Assembly: GCA_964017195.1 (NCBI GenBank)
Contig: OZ024896.1
Location: 32,386,307-32,450,306 of the forward strand
DNA from: Siderastrea radians
Taxonomy: Eukaryota; Cnidaria; Anthozoa; Scleractinia; Rhizangiidae
DNA length: 64,000 nt
Direction of reading: 5' to 3'
In this document: positions 1 to 11,285 of the stretch, one piece after another
Numbering within the stretch: position 1 is the stretch's first letter
Layout of the letters: each line of letters begins with the position of its first letter
Program-made: the position numbers and the translations under genes
The notes under the pieces: generated by a model
Seen by the model: the letters and a program-made list of their open reading frames with translations, nothing else
Told to the model about the DNA's origin: nothing
Databases searched by the model: none

Positions 1-120
1 AATAGAGCTTCGTGGTAACAAGGTCCAATGAAATCAGAGGTTCAAAAGAGCTTCGTGCCCCCTGATCACACAAGTTATTAATACGTAGTCTGTATAGTAT
101 AAAAGTAATTTTCTAAACAA

Positions 121-246
121 GGCCCTGTTTAAACGTCGAACTTAACATGGCCCAACCTAATGCGATTGAGCAAATGCTATTGCTTTTTGCTACATGTAAT
201 TTGCATTAGGTTTGGCACATGCAAAGTTCGACGTTTAAACCGGGCC
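121..246. mobile_element. 126-bp MITE with about 44-bp inverted ends
   Basis: The ends are imperfect inverted repeats: GGCCCTGTTTAAACGTCGAA at the left and its near-complement running into ACCGGGCC at the right. The inverted homology runs about 44 bp, so the element is nearly a palindrome with a short A/T-rich loop. A second copy is at 50762-50887. Target-site duplication is not clear (CAA left, TTA or TAA right), so the superfamily is left open; GGCCC ends would fit PIF/Harbinger MITEs. Confidence 0.75.
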
Positions 247-544
247 TTATAAGTATCATGCAATTTTATAAATAGACGCACAATAAAATTTGTTTACTTT
301 TGTGACGTTGGCGGCTCACAGTCGAGTGCACAACTGAAAAGCAGTATCACACAGTTGATTGATACGCAGACATGTACAGATTTGGATTTTTTTAATACAA
401 AAAGAAATAAATACACCGAGTAAAATTTATTTTGGTGGCGTATGATGTTCATAGTTTAGTGTATAATTAAGGGGTATTGAATGGTCTGTCAAAATTGTCA
501 AGTGCGTGCAACATTTGGTTTCTACTTGAATTGCTCAAGAAAAC

Positions 545-1150
545 TGATCATTTATTCGTTCTTGCCGGCTTTGTTACTAATTTTGCTGTTTTTACTTTTC
601 TCTTACTTTTACTTCTCTCTTTTTGACACTTATGCTCTTGATTGAGTTCGTTTTGCCCCTGTAATATATTTTTTCAATTTACTTTTCTCCCTTTTTCTAT
701 CCACTCCCTTTTCGATTTTAGTTTTTCTTTCTGCTAGTTGTTTTATCCTTTGTTGTTGCTCTGGCCTTTTCCCTTGTTGTCTTCTTTTTGTTTATTTTCC
801 TCTTGCTTTTCCTTTTTGTATTACATTCTGTATTTTTCACAATGTTTTATTTACTTCCCTCATTTTGTTTTCTTTATCCCTAGACTGTTTTTCTCATTTC
901 GTTTCCCTTGTTTTCGTTCTTTTACTTTTGAGTTTATTTTAACATCCCTTTTACCTTGTTTCTTTGTTTTCTTACCCTAACTTTCCCTCTCCTTTTCTAA
1001 ATCACTTTCAACTTACTGCCACTCTTTTCATTCTTTTTTTCGCTTGTATCCACCCCAAATTTCTCCTCACATTTTCTTCCTTCCGTTTTCTCCTCCTTCC
1101 TTTCCCGCTATTTCAGTTTCCTTCCTTGTATTTACGCCTCTCCAGTTAGT
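545..1150. repeat. Polypyrimidine-rich tract
   Basis: About 600 bases on the + strand are strongly biased to T and C, without a regular unit. The same bias occurs in the duplicate at about 51160-51920. It produces long stop-free frames of Phe, Leu, Ser and Pro that should not be read as proteins. Such strand-asymmetric tracts can form triplex DNA; that is inference only. Confidence 0.7.
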
Positions 1151-1402
1151 TTCCATCCTCAAAGACCCAGGGGCAGATAGTCGGGGCGAGAGGCAGATAA
1201 AACGGGCGAAATTTATGCGAGCAGGAGCCTGGTGCGATCGATAGTTTACAAGTCGGGCTGGAACAGGCCCTGGGAGGATACCTTTAACGGACTAGTTCAA
1301 GAGTCCATTTGCGTTCTTGCTTCTGATTGAGCACAAATTTTGAGGCATTGTATTTTTTTGTGCCCAATCAGCGATCAGCTTATTGTACCGGCTGTACCAG
1401 CT
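1151..1402. other. Unassigned spacer
   Basis: Mixed-composition sequence with no gene. Its last 20 bases already carry two or three units resembling the 9-bp minisatellite found downstream (GTACCGGCT, GTACCAGCT). Confidence 0.5.
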
Positions 1403-2831
1403 GTACAGTATGTTGCCCAGTTTTCGTACGGGCCCAGTTTTCGTACAGAAACAACTTTATTTCATTATTTTCGTCGGTCATTTAAATCTTCTTCAGCCGA
1501 AGAATTCCAAAAATAGAAGGAACATTTCAGCCATAAATTGCCGGTTTTGCCGGGCTTTTTGACGAAGAAGCAGGTCAGTACGGACAATTTCTTTCGAGGT
1601 GGGTAAAACTTTAGCGGCTAATATTTACACTTTTCACTGCACAGTAAAGGTATTGTAGATGACCAAATAGCCCGTTTTGTAGGCAATTTTGCAAGGAACC
1701 TCATGATTTTTGGACAGATGATAGATAAAAGATGAAAGTGAATGGAAGAACTTTCAACGCCAGGTTAAATTTAACTGCTCCTGAATTTTAGCGGTGAGAA
1801 TATTCGCATACATTTCGATATACTGTGCCAGTTTTCGTACACTTAGCTGCACCTTTTTCAAAACCTATTTTTAAATAAGTTAAAGAACTGAATTTTAAAC
1901 TTTACTGTTCGAAAACTAATAAGTCGCAAGTGCAGCAAAGATTATACAACAATCCTTGCAAAGTACGAAAAACTACATGTATTTGTTGTGGTGTGACAGC
2001 GACGCTTTACATCCAGGTCATGCAAAGGTCACGAATATTTAATACACTTAATCCCACGCAAACAATCTAAACCGTCAAATAATTAACTAAGGTAGATTTC
2101 TATGCATAGAATGTTGACATACACCTTGAAATATCGTTAGTTTACCGGTTTAACCGATTTTTTTCCACTCCGTTGCGATTCTAATAAACATTTACAAAAG
2201 TAGCTAAGAAACGCAAGCGTAAGCGGAAACGGAAGTAAAGCGTTTGCTAGTCTAAAGGCGTAAGCGGAAACGGAAGGAAAACGTCGAATCTTATACAGGC
2301 CTTTTCTTAACAGTTGTAATACGCAGAATAGTAACCTGTCAATTACCTTTACCAAGGCAGTAAATGACGTACGAGACAGTGGAATAAGCATAAGAAAAGC
2401 CGCCCAAAAGTGAGGGACCAAGAAATCAACACTGCAGGATCGATTAAACATCCACCTCCTGAATAACCATTTGCTTTGTACACGAAACATTGGTCGCGCA
2501 GCGGATATTTATTCACAAATCGAAGAGAAAACACGATAAGCACTCGGCAGGGTGGCTGACACATCAGTTTGCGTCGAGCGTTTTCGTGGAGAAATGTTGT
2601 TTTGTCTATGTACGAAAACTGGGCCAGGTGTACGAAGACTGGGCAACTTAGGAGTTTTGGGAAAAATGGTATAATTTTGAACATACGTCGATCAAGCGGC
2701 CAATCGTTTTATATATTAAAGGTGAGTAAATGGGCTACCTTTAAAAGAAAACTCAGAAATTTTCATCTCACAGACGAAAAGATATAGCGATTACAAACTA
2801 AAGTGTACGAGAACTGGGCAACACACTGTAC
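1403..2831. mobile_element. Candidate non-autonomous element bounded by 27-bp inverted repeats
   Basis: Positions 1403-1429 and 2805-2831 are inverted copies matching at 25 of 27 positions and carrying the core TTGCCCAGTTTTCGTAC. The motif CAGTTTTCGTAC or its complement recurs inside near both ends (about 1434, 1830, 2610 and 2633), as subterminal repeats of DNA transposons do. No transposase-like frame is visible inside. Minisatellite units continue outward from both arms, few on the left and about 65 on the right, so the true ends and target-site duplication are obscured. Confidence 0.45.
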
Positions 2832-3412
2832 CGAGTGAAGCGAGTGTACTGAGTGTACCGAGTGAACCGGTTGTACCGAGTGTACCGAGTGTACCGAGTG
2901 TACCGAGTGTACCGAGTGTACCGGCTGTACCGAGTGTACCGAGTGTACCGAGTGTTTCGGCTGTACCGAGTGTTACGAGTGTACCGAGTATACCGAGTGT
3001 ACCGAGTGTACCGGCGGTACCGAGTGTACCGAGTGTATCGGCTGTACCGAGTGTACCGAGTGTACCAAGTGTACTGAGAGAACCGGTTGTACCGAGTGTA
3101 CCGAGTGTACCGAGTGTACCGAGTGTACCGAGTGTACCGAGTGTACCGATTGTACCGGTTGTACCGGTTGTACCGGTTGTACCGAGTGTACCGGTTGTAC
3201 CGAGCGTTACGAGTGTACCGAGTGTACCGAGTGTACCGAGTGTACCGGCTGTACCGAGCTCGAGTGTACCGGCTGTACCGGGTGTACCAAGTGTACTGAG
3301 CGAACCGGTTGTACCGAGTGTACCGAGCGTACCGAGTGTACCGGCTGTACCGGGTGTACCAAATGTACTGAGTGTACCGGTTGTACCGAGTGTACCGAGT
3401 GTACAGGGCGCA
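2826..3412. repeat. 9-bp minisatellite array 1 (unit GTACCGAGT)
   Basis: About 65 head-to-tail units of GTACCGAGT with variants such as GTACCGGCT, GTACCGGTT and GTTACGAGT. Because the unit is nine bases, all frames are repetitive and mostly stop-free, giving false tripeptide-repeat proteins (YRV, CTE or VPS forward; RYT, GTL or HSV reverse). Every unit contains the palindrome GTAC. The array runs directly into a recurring flank at about 3408. Confidence 0.95.
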
Positions 3413-3560
3413 GAGGAGTCCTATTTGACCGTAATGCCGGCTAAATTCATCGCGCAAATCGATCTTGTTTTGAATTAATGAACGTGACTGAACAAAACAT
3501 CATGCTATCTAGTTACGCGTCTGGTGAAATTCTATCCGCAAGACAAAAGCCCGACAATGG
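3408..3560 (+). repeat. Flank repeat A, copy 1 (coding-like)
   Basis: This flank follows array 1 and recurs at about 4001-4112 (+) and 4500-4671 (-). Read as protein, the copies share peptides such as LTVMLAKFIAQI and NVTEQSVMLSSYASG, which suggests a fragment of a coding exon. In this copy a stop and a frame break separate the two peptides. I do not recognise the protein family. Confidence 0.55.
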
Positions 3561-4000
3561 CAAAGCGAAGCTTTCCGAAACGAGGCACGAAGTGCCGAGA
3601 AGAAAAAACGACAAGGGAAGAAACCAAAACCACGTGATAAGTTCGATGTGGACCGTAACATACTGGTGACGGAAACGGAAGAGGATTTTCTGCATGCTGA
3701 GAGGAAGTGAAATCAATTCAAATTCAAAACAACAGCTGATCTCGATTGATCAGCCGGTTTGTACAACGATGGGAAACATTCTTCGGGAAAACGCTATTTA
3801 CCGCAAAATAATGGACAGATGAGTAAAAAATTAAAATTAGAAAAGAAATCTCTCTTCAAAAATTGGTAAGAAATTTCAGTACGCGACGTACGCGACGCAT
3901 CTGGTGAGATGTTTTGAGTTTCAATCGGTGTAAACATGAAGCTTTGACTAAATATTTAGTGTATTTTATTTAAGGCTTTTAAACAACATCAAATGCGATC
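3561..4000. other. Spacer between flank repeats
   Basis: No gene seen. The first part, to about 3700, continues the coding-like frame of flank repeat A for some 50 codons before a stop at about 3666. The rest is A/T-rich with no recognisable feature. Confidence 0.4.
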
Positions 4001-4112
4001 ACAGGGCGGAGAGGAGTCAGATTTGACCGTAATGCTGGCTAAATTCATTGCACAAATCGGTCTTGTTGATTCAAAACTGAACGTGACTGAACAAAGCGTC
4101 ATGCTATCTTGT
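4001..4112 (+). repeat. Flank repeat A, copy 2 (coding-like)
   Basis: The cleanest copy: one frame runs without a stop through LTVMLAKFIAQIGLVDSKLN and into NVTEQSVMLSCYAS. It is not preceded by a minisatellite array, so the flank exists independently of the array. It diverges from copies 1 and 3 after about 4112. Confidence 0.55.
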
Positions 4113-4329
4113 TACGCGTCCCGGGATAGCGTTGCTATGCTTTTGCGTATGTTCTGAAAGACCGACTTGTCAAAATCGCTGCCGATCCTACGCATAATGT
4201 TTTGTTATGTAATTGATGACGCATTTCCGTCACCGGTATCCTCCGGTCCGCATCGAACGAAAGCGGGCCTTTCAACTCCAAAAATTCGCCCCCCCAAAAG
4301 TTAGTTTTAACGAACTTTCTGATAAAACT

Positions 4330-4671
4330 TTTAATCCGCCTTGGTAGAAAGTATTTTTTTCATTTCACTTGCCAAAAACGAGGCCTTTTTGTTCGAAGTG
4401 TGGCGATTTATTGGGGATTGAAAATTGGACCGAAATTGCTTTCGTCCCTTGTCTCTTTCTTTTACCGTTAGTCGGCTGTTAGTTACTGGTGATACGCCCA
4501 CAGTAACTGCTGTATGCGGTTTTTGTCTTGCGGATAGAATTTTACCAGACGCGTAACTAGATAGCATGACGCTTTGTTCAGTCACGCTTATTGTTTTGAA
4601 TCAACAAGATCGATTTGCGCGATGAATTTAGGCAGCATTACAGTCAAATATGACTCCTCTGCGCCCTGTGC
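4330..4671 (-). repeat. Flank repeat A, copy 3, inverted
   Basis: Inverted relative to copies 1 and 2 over about 4500-4671. On the - strand it encodes a related peptide (MLSSYASGKILSARQKP) and remains open to about 4331. It abuts array 2 at its 5' side, as copy 1 abuts array 1, although the arrays themselves keep the same orientation. Confidence 0.6.
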
Positions 4672-5188
4672 CGAGTGTACCGGTTGTAGCGAGTGTTACG
4701 AGTGTACCGAGTGTACCGAGTGTACCGAGTGTACCGAGTGTACCGAGTGTACCGAGTGTACCGAGTGTACCGAGTGAACCGAGTGTACCGGTTGTACCGA
4801 GTGTACCGGATTGTACCGGTTGTACCGAGTGTACCGAGTGTACCGAGTGTACCGAGTGTACCGGATTGTACCGGTTGTACCGAGTGTACCGAGTGTACCG
4901 GTTGTACCGAGTGTTACGAGTGTACCGAGTGTACCGAGTGTACCGAGTGTACCGAGTGTACCGAGTATACCGAGTGTACCGGCTGTACCGAGTGTACCGG
5001 CTGTACCGAGTGTTACGGGTGTACCGAGTGTACCGGCTGTACCGAGTGTACCGAGTGTACCGAGTGTACCGAGTGTACCGAGTGTACCGAGTGTACCGAG
5101 TGTACCGAGTGTACCGGTTGTACCCAGTGTACCGAGTGTACCGAGTGTACCGAGTGTACCGGCTGTACCGAGTGTACCGGTTTTGTAA
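4671..5188. repeat. 9-bp minisatellite array 2 (unit GTACCGAGT)
   Basis: About 57 units of the same nonamer as array 1, read in the same + direction, with the same variants. The array ends abruptly at ordinary sequence near 5188. The overlapping frames of 120-270 codons here are repeat artefacts. Confidence 0.95.
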
Positions 5189-5293
5189 CGGACAGTAAAG
5201 AGGAATTTCTTTCCATCGTTTGAAAATTTCGATGGAAAAGAATTGCCTAAGTGATACCCTGGAAAAGCCACAAACGTAATAATTGGTCAGAAA

Positions 5294-5430
5294 TGCAATT
5301 GAATCTTTAAATGTAAGAACGACTGACCACAAATTTAATAAGGCCCTCAATTGTAGTAAGGATTGATTACAATAAAACCGGTACGAGACCATTAAGCGCT
5401 TTGTATGTTGTAACCTAAATTTTGAAGTCA
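5294..5430 (-). pseudogene. LINE reverse-transcriptase C-terminal fragment, copy 1
   Basis: A 135-bp segment repeated in direct orientation at 6208-6344. On the - strand the second copy reads TYKALNGLAP, a motif typical of the region after the reverse-transcriptase core in L2/CR1/Jockey-type non-LTR elements. Too short and degenerate to place further. Confidence 0.5.
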
Positions 5431-6207
5431 ATGCGATATTTGATGGGGAGTGAAATGCAAATCATAAAAAAGAGAAGTGTGCTGCTTGAACTTTCTACTA
5501 TAGTGTAGTGAGTTGCGGCTACAGTAAATGATGGCGTGGACCAAGGTCTTGTTTTCCTTTCAAATGACGTTTTGGACCTACTAATTCCCCATTTTAAAGC
5601 ACCCTCTTATGTCATGTCTAACGGACACTTAAGAGACGCAACCAAGTGTGCTAGTTACAGAGGTGTTCGGAAGTGATAATCATGTCCAGGAAGATCAGAG
5701 GTAAAACTCATCAACGTTCTTATTTGTTACTGTACAGCAAGATCCAAAGGAAAATAGACCCTATTAAGTCTTACAGAACGTTTTGAGGTTCGCCTTAACA
5801 CTTTCGCTGGGAAAGTCGAGTTTTGTCGACATTTAGCGGAATAGACATTGAACCACTTGTGATTTCATCATTTTTGACGTCACCAGATTGTTTTGATAAG
5901 CAGCTAACACAGCAAGGATAGATCCATCCACACGTGTGTCCATTTTTAACATCAACCAAATTCTGGCAGCTCTATTCCAGAAAAACGTGTCCAATTTTGG
6001 ATGCAAAATTGGTAGTAAAATAGGCCAAGTCACCTATAGTTGATCAATTTTCCACTTCCAGGTTTTTTGAAGGGCTCAGGCCAAAACGTTTCCAGTGGAT
6101 AAAAAGGGAATAAAAGGTAGAAGATAAAGAGAAAAGAGAGGGGGAGAAAAAGGAAAGGAAAGAAGGGAGAAAAAAATTGGGAATGAATCAGCAAAAAAAA
6201 AAAAAAA
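5431..6207. other. Spacer with purine-rich tract
   Basis: No gene recognised. Positions about 6100-6180 are strongly purine-rich on the + strand, followed by a run of A at about 6196. The two LINE fragments on either side are direct repeats. Confidence 0.4.
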
Positions 6208-6344
6208 CAATTAAATCTTCAAATGTAAGAACGACTGACCACACATTTAAAAAAGCCCTCAAATGCAATAAGGATTGATCACAATAAAACCGGTGCGAGA
6301 CCATTAAGCGCTTTGTATGTTGTAAGCTAAATTTTGAAGTCCAA
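6208..6344 (-). pseudogene. LINE reverse-transcriptase C-terminal fragment, copy 2
   Basis: Second copy of the segment at 5294-5430. On the - strand it contains TYKALNGLAPV, as in L2/CR1/Jockey-type LINE proteins. Two direct copies 0.9 kb apart suggest either two insertions or a local duplication. Confidence 0.5.
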
Positions 6345-6735
6345 CTTTTGGCTTATGCGCATGCGTGCAAGCAAAATATTGTACAATTTACAACAAAAAC
6401 TGCTTGAAAATCTAGTTTAATTGCAAAGAATTGTTTTTGAAGCAAAGTCAAGTGGTATTTGGCAACCTTCCACGCAAAAAGCCGCTTTAACGGTAAAAAA
6501 TGCGTTTTTTAAAAAAAGGCAGCAGTGAAAGGGTTAAAAGATGATGAATTTGGCATGACTCTGCTGAACTGGTAGACTATTCCAAATAATACTGGCCTAG
6601 TGAGTAAATGAATTGTTAAGTGCTTTAGACTCAGAACGTGTGTGTTTAAATTTCAAATTGTCTTTTAAATTATGGCTGGTTATATGTTCCGTAAAAAGAC
6701 TCCTAATACCATCTGGGTTTAAGTTTTGGTAAGCT

Positions 6736-6922
6736 TGCAGTGGCGGATCCAGTATTTTTGAAGGAGGAGGGGGCTGACCTGAGATAACGATATCGGAACA
6801 ATCCGAGACAAAATCGCCCGAGTGATAGTTTTTGTCCTTTTTATTATTTCAGGCTTAAAGGACCCTAAAGAGGGGGGTGGCTAGCAACCCAATCCATCCA
6901 GCCCCCTGGATCCGCCCCTTGT
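6736..6922. mobile_element. MITE with CAGTGGCGGATCCAG-type ends
   Basis: The left end CAGTGGCGGATCCAG and the right end CTGGATCCGCC are inverted copies about 185 bp apart, with G/C-rich subterminal regions. The flanks 6540-6730 and 6925-7060 look like one older sequence split by this insertion. No coding capacity. Confidence 0.6.
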
Positions 6923-7429
6923 TTAGTAGGCAATGCAAGCAAGTCTCCTTAATTTGTAGATCGAAGATAAAGATTTCCATTTAGCCTTGCTCAGTACTTC
7001 ATGCTTTGGGACAGATGGACTTATGTTATGGATCAATCTAGCAACACGGCTATGAAATGGGGTTGGAAGGCCAACGCGACTCCTACTTCACGTCTTTGTT
7101 CGCCACGCCTTATCTCGGTCTTTTGACCAATTTTGCTTCTTTGTAGTGGGTTTAGTTTCGAGGATTTTTATATGGTGACTGAATTGAGCCGTTACAACTT
7201 AGGCGTCGCATCTTTTAAGACTTTGATCTCGAGGTCATATCTCATCAATTTTCTGATAACCAGTGGATTCTTGTGGCTGGTGGCTCGCGCGCACTGTTTT
7301 TTATTCGTAGTTAAATTTGACCTCTGATCGTTTGTTAAGCGACTCAATGTGATTTCTATGTCGCTTTCGGCATATTACTGGTACGTTGAATCTGGCTCGT
7401 ATAGGAACTTGATAGATAGCTTTTGCCAA

Positions 7430-8136
7430 CATTTTCATGGCAAACATCGAAACAAAAATACTGAGCCAAAGCTGACTAAAAGCTACATTATGGAAACGAT
7501 TCATCGATGACGGGACATCTCTATGGGACATCGACAAACAATAAATAGATTTATTTCTTGAACAAGTAAACAGTTTTCATCCAACAATAAAATTTACAGC
7601 TGAAATTTCAGACAAGGAAATCACATTCCTTGACAAAGTTGTTAATAAAGGAGAACGATTCCAAAAAGACGCTATCCTTGACATAAAAACTCACTATAAA
7701 CGACTGAAACATTTCAGTACACACATTACACCTCCTGTCACCCACCAGATGCCAAAAGAGGTTTTTCAGAGGCGAAGCTATTAGACTTCTACGAACAAAT
7801 TCCTCTGAAAAAAATTTCCAGGAATCTCTCTCTAATTTGAAAACACGCCTTCTCTGCGTGGATACTCTAAAAACTTAGTGGAGAGAATATTATCTGAAGT
7901 CTCCTTCGCCGGAAGACAGTCGGCTTTGAAACAAAAGAGAAGGACTCACGAGCAAATATTACCATTTGTCACGACATATCACTAAGGAGTTAAAAACCTA
8001 AAAAATATATTGATGCACAAATGGAGTTTAATTCAAAATCAGCCATTGCTGGGAACATTTTCAAAAAGCCTCCTATTACATCATACAAGGGAGGCAAATC
8101 ACTAAAGGACATGCTCGTCGGAGCAAAGCTTTGAAG
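7430..8136 (+). pseudogene. Penelope-like reverse transcriptase fragment, degenerate
   Basis: Read across several frameshifts and stops, this encodes part of a Penelope-type reverse transcriptase. The catalytic motif C is visible as WKRFIDDGTSLWDID at about 7492-7536, followed by FLEQVNSFHPTIKFTAEIS and later ILPFVT, IQNQPLLG and GGKSLKDMLV near 8030-8120. The order and spacing match cnidarian Penelope-like proteins from the palm end through the thumb. The N-terminal fingers and the C-terminal GIY-YIG nuclease are absent. At least three frame breaks make it non-functional. Confidence 0.65.
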
Positions 8137-9109
8137 GCACAATATAATAACTTACAGATCCTTACACGTCGCAAACAAAACTCCACAGTAGGGAGTCTTT
8201 GCAGGCCTGTCACGATTGTTATACCTTAGAGTTCTCCCTCGAGAAAACCTATGATGTGATTGGCTCGGTACACCCGGTACGGATATGCTCAAAGCGGAGC
8301 AAAGCGGACCGATCACAGAGCCGCTTTGGAACGGTGCAGGTCAACAGCAAGAGAGTCTGTGCATGCAAAACTGAGAAGAGGATGCAGAAGTCTGGTTTGC
8401 AGGCCACCGTCAAAGAAAAGAAATCGGCATCAAGACCAGCAGCTTTTACGTACTCAGCGTGAAGAAGCCCTTCGAGAAGCTGAAGGAGTAACATAGGAGG
8501 GAGGAGCCTTTCAAAAAGACCCAAGAGGCTTTTGTGGACAAAATATGAACAAAATGGGCACTATTTAAGCTTGAAATTGTAGAAAAGTGGTATTTTAGTG
8601 TTATCTGTAGGTTTAAGCTCATTTTCTCATTACGCAATATTTTTGCCTTCGAGGAAAGATATCTTGAGAAGGATTTATTCAACTGAGCTGAAATTTTCAG
8701 GGTTTTTTCTTCTCAGTGAGTTGCGCGTTTTCGGCATAGAACTTTTCTGTTTCTTGTATATCCTTGAAGTTATTAAGTGAAACACATCCTGGATTTTCTG
8801 TATCAAATTCAATTTATTCAATTTATGTGTTTTCATCATTTCAAAAATTCCTTTGCTTAAAACAATAAGCTATCTGTCCTCCTTAAAAATGTAAAAAGTA
8901 CTCATTTTAATCAATTCAAGGAGGAGTTATCTTTTCTCAATTAAGCTTTGGTACTGCCCAGCAGATGGCACATTTTAATGGTCAGTATCATGTTACAATG
9001 AACTTTTGGAGCATAAAAATAATTTTTTCATAATATTTGGTCTATAAGCTTTCTCAAAATATAACTTTACTATAGTTTGGAATAAAATCGTACATGTTAA
9101 TTTTTTTTT
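8137..9109. other. Unassigned region
   Basis: No gene supported. At 8199-8500 two overlapping frames on the + strand and one on the - strand are open, but none shows a domain or codon pattern I recognise. From 8500 to 9109 the sequence is A/T-rich with no structure seen. Confidence 0.4.
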
Positions 9110-9320
9110 TTGAAAAATAGCCTGTTTATTAGGTTTACCCCCACCTTAGGTTCCGGTCTGCATGAGTCCGCATACCTGGGGGCTGGTGGGTTTTGGCCGA
9201 TTTTCCTCGGCAAATATCTGGTCAGTCAATGTCATTGCAAACAGTCCTTCTTAGGGATACACTCACCCGGACGATCATACTTCACCGACAGAAGGATTTT
9301 TAATGGTCCCTAAAAGTTAT
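9110..9320 (+). repeat. Fragment related to a second repeat at 30.85-30.96 kb
   Basis: The stretch around 9232-9310 (AACAGTCCTTCTTAGGGATA, then a TTCAC(C/T)GA step and AATGGTCCCTAAA) is closely related to 30855-30935. The second copy lies next to a hammerhead-like motif, so both may be the end region of a retroelement. No coding capacity. Confidence 0.45.
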
Positions 9321-10862
9321 CAAGTGCTCATTAAATTTGGTTCCAGTTCAAATTGCTCGCAAAGGGGGCTCATTTACTCGTGCTTGCAAGAGCTCAAATT
9401 TTATTTTTATCGGTCTTAACTGGTAAATGTGTAAGCCGCCGAGTTATAATGGGTGGGGGGGGGGGAATTGCACTCGCTTGCTTGCTCGCCGAGTTATCGA
9501 AGTCATTAACAAATTATCTTCCAATTCTTCCTTGTTTACAAGCTCAGAAGTGCTCTCATTTCAGACATTCCATTGCGTGCGGGGTCGAATTCGACCCCGG
9601 AATAAAAAAATTCGCAAAAATTGGCGTTACTTCCGTTTTCCTCTAAATTTGGAGTACAGAAAGTTGATAGATTTAGCCAATCACCCAGCGATTTTGGTTT
9701 AAGACACTTAAATGTGTCCTACATGACGAATTTTTTAGAGTCACGCTCTGCGTGTTGAAAATGGCGTCCGCTCCGAAGAGATTTTGAGTAGAATTTATCG
9801 ATCCAGGAGACATTCCCGACACGATTTAGAATTCCTATGAGGAGCCCGAAGGTTTTTCAAGTGTTAAAGAGAGTATTTTGGGCCGGCGGCTCGAAAATCA
9901 GAGCGAAGAATGAAGGTAAGCAATCAACAACCTTTCCAACACGAGGTTTCGCAATAGTGACGCAGTTGAAATTATGGTCTTGAAATGCGAAGATATGCTC
10001 TTCGGGTCGTCCTCCCGCTTCAGAATTCTTGCCTATTTCATGAAATATGTCTATAAATTCATATTTACCCCGCCGTCAGGACGGGGTCTAGTAATACCCA
10101 TTTTTTTTCCGTGGTTTTTTTTTTTTTGGTGGTCACTTGCCCCAGACCTCCGGTTTTCGCTCGGCCAAACAAATACTCGTCGTGTTTTTTGCTACACAGG
10201 CAAGGGCTTTTATCTTGGGTGACCGTAACATATTTTACACCCGGGGGGGGGGAGAACAACGGCGGGGTCTAATGCCCCTGGGGCTTTTCTTGTTGAGAGT
10301 GAACAGCGCGATAATTTTGCAGGAAACCTTTTTTTGAGCGATTTTGGTCGAGCGAAGAGGGACGCGTAATTCAATCCCACGCTAAGATGATTATATGGTT
10401 GCTATGGAGAAATACTAATAGGTCAAATTCCTAGAATGCTTGAGATAAAAAATCATAGCTAAATTCAGTTTTGTTCTTTTTCAGCCAAATTTTCAGGACG
10501 TTTTGCTGATATGATATGGAACATTTTTCTTTTTAACATCTAAATACAATTTATATATCATCGTTTTGGAAGAATTTACTTTTTTCCTCAAATATATGAA
10601 TAATTTATGCTGTTTTACGTTAAGTAAGATTTTTTTTCAGAAATAGTTTGTGTTTTTATGAGATATATTTTATTCTGAGAAGCCCATTTTATCCCCTTTC
10701 AAATGAGATATTGTAGACCACATTGCTGTAAATACCTGTCGAGATATTAAATAAAACCTGAATCGTGGTCTGAATTTCGCCTTTTTTCATTGGCTGAAAA
10801 TTTCCCTCTCCCTTCTCTTTCTTTCTGTTTACTTTGAAAATCGAGAAATAATGCCTTCAGAT
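9321..10862. other. Unassigned region left of the Harbinger element
   Basis: No intact gene. At 9755-9935 there is a degenerate coding-like stretch: ATGGCGTCCGCTCCGAAGAG followed by in-frame stops, with a GTAAG step at about 9917, reminiscent of an old first exon. A run of eight G at about 9456, a C/G hairpin at about 10070-10086 (CCCCGCC...GGACGGGG) and poly(T) runs are present. The rest is A/T-rich. Confidence 0.4.
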
Positions 10863-11285
10863 TTAAGCCCCTTTCCCACATACACGAATTTTCGTACGGT
10901 CGATCACGATTTTGGAATTTTTAAAAATCGCGGCCTATCGTGGCAATTTCAAGGTCACTCGAGTGCCACGTCTTGTGAAGAAGGTAATAAGACGCTAGCA
11001 AGACGACGTCATGATGTGGTACGGTAATTATATGGCATTACCACGGCATCGTGGCAATGCCACGAATACTTGGGTACAGTTACGATATCATTATGATTGG
11101 TCACGGCCTACAACGAATAAGGAAGAGGGTACTACGACTACAATACGGCTTCACTACGATGTGCCAAGACGCCAGTACGAAGTTTTTGTGATTTATGCGA
11201 TGCGATCGATATCGATATCAGATGGGTAGTTGCATACTGTCGTTATAATTCTCCTCCCAAATCCGTATGATTCTGCATCTTCATC

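Larger units (their letters stand above)
1..1150. repeat. Duplicated segment X, copy 1
   Basis: The first 1.15 kb reappears in the same orientation at about 50638-51790 with scattered substitutions and small indels. Both copies start at the same place (TAGAGCTTCGTGGTAACAAG), hold the same 126-bp MITE, then a long pyrimidine-rich tract. The window begins inside or at the edge of the duplicated unit, so its true left end is unknown. I see no protein-coding signal; the open frames in the pyrimidine tract are low-complexity Phe/Leu/Ser strings. Confidence 0.85.

Noticed and set aside
738..1244. Phe/Leu/Ser-rich frames in the first kilobase
   Set aside because: Low-complexity translation of a polypyrimidine tract; same at 51183-51584.
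2826..5188. Possible CRISPR array
   Set aside because: The repeat is contiguous with no spacers, in eukaryotic DNA.
2798..5431. Long frames on both strands rich in YRV, CTE, VPS, RYT or GTL tripeptides (up to 267 codons)
   Set aside because: Artefacts of a 9-bp tandem repeat without stops; no start context, splice sites or non-repeat domain.
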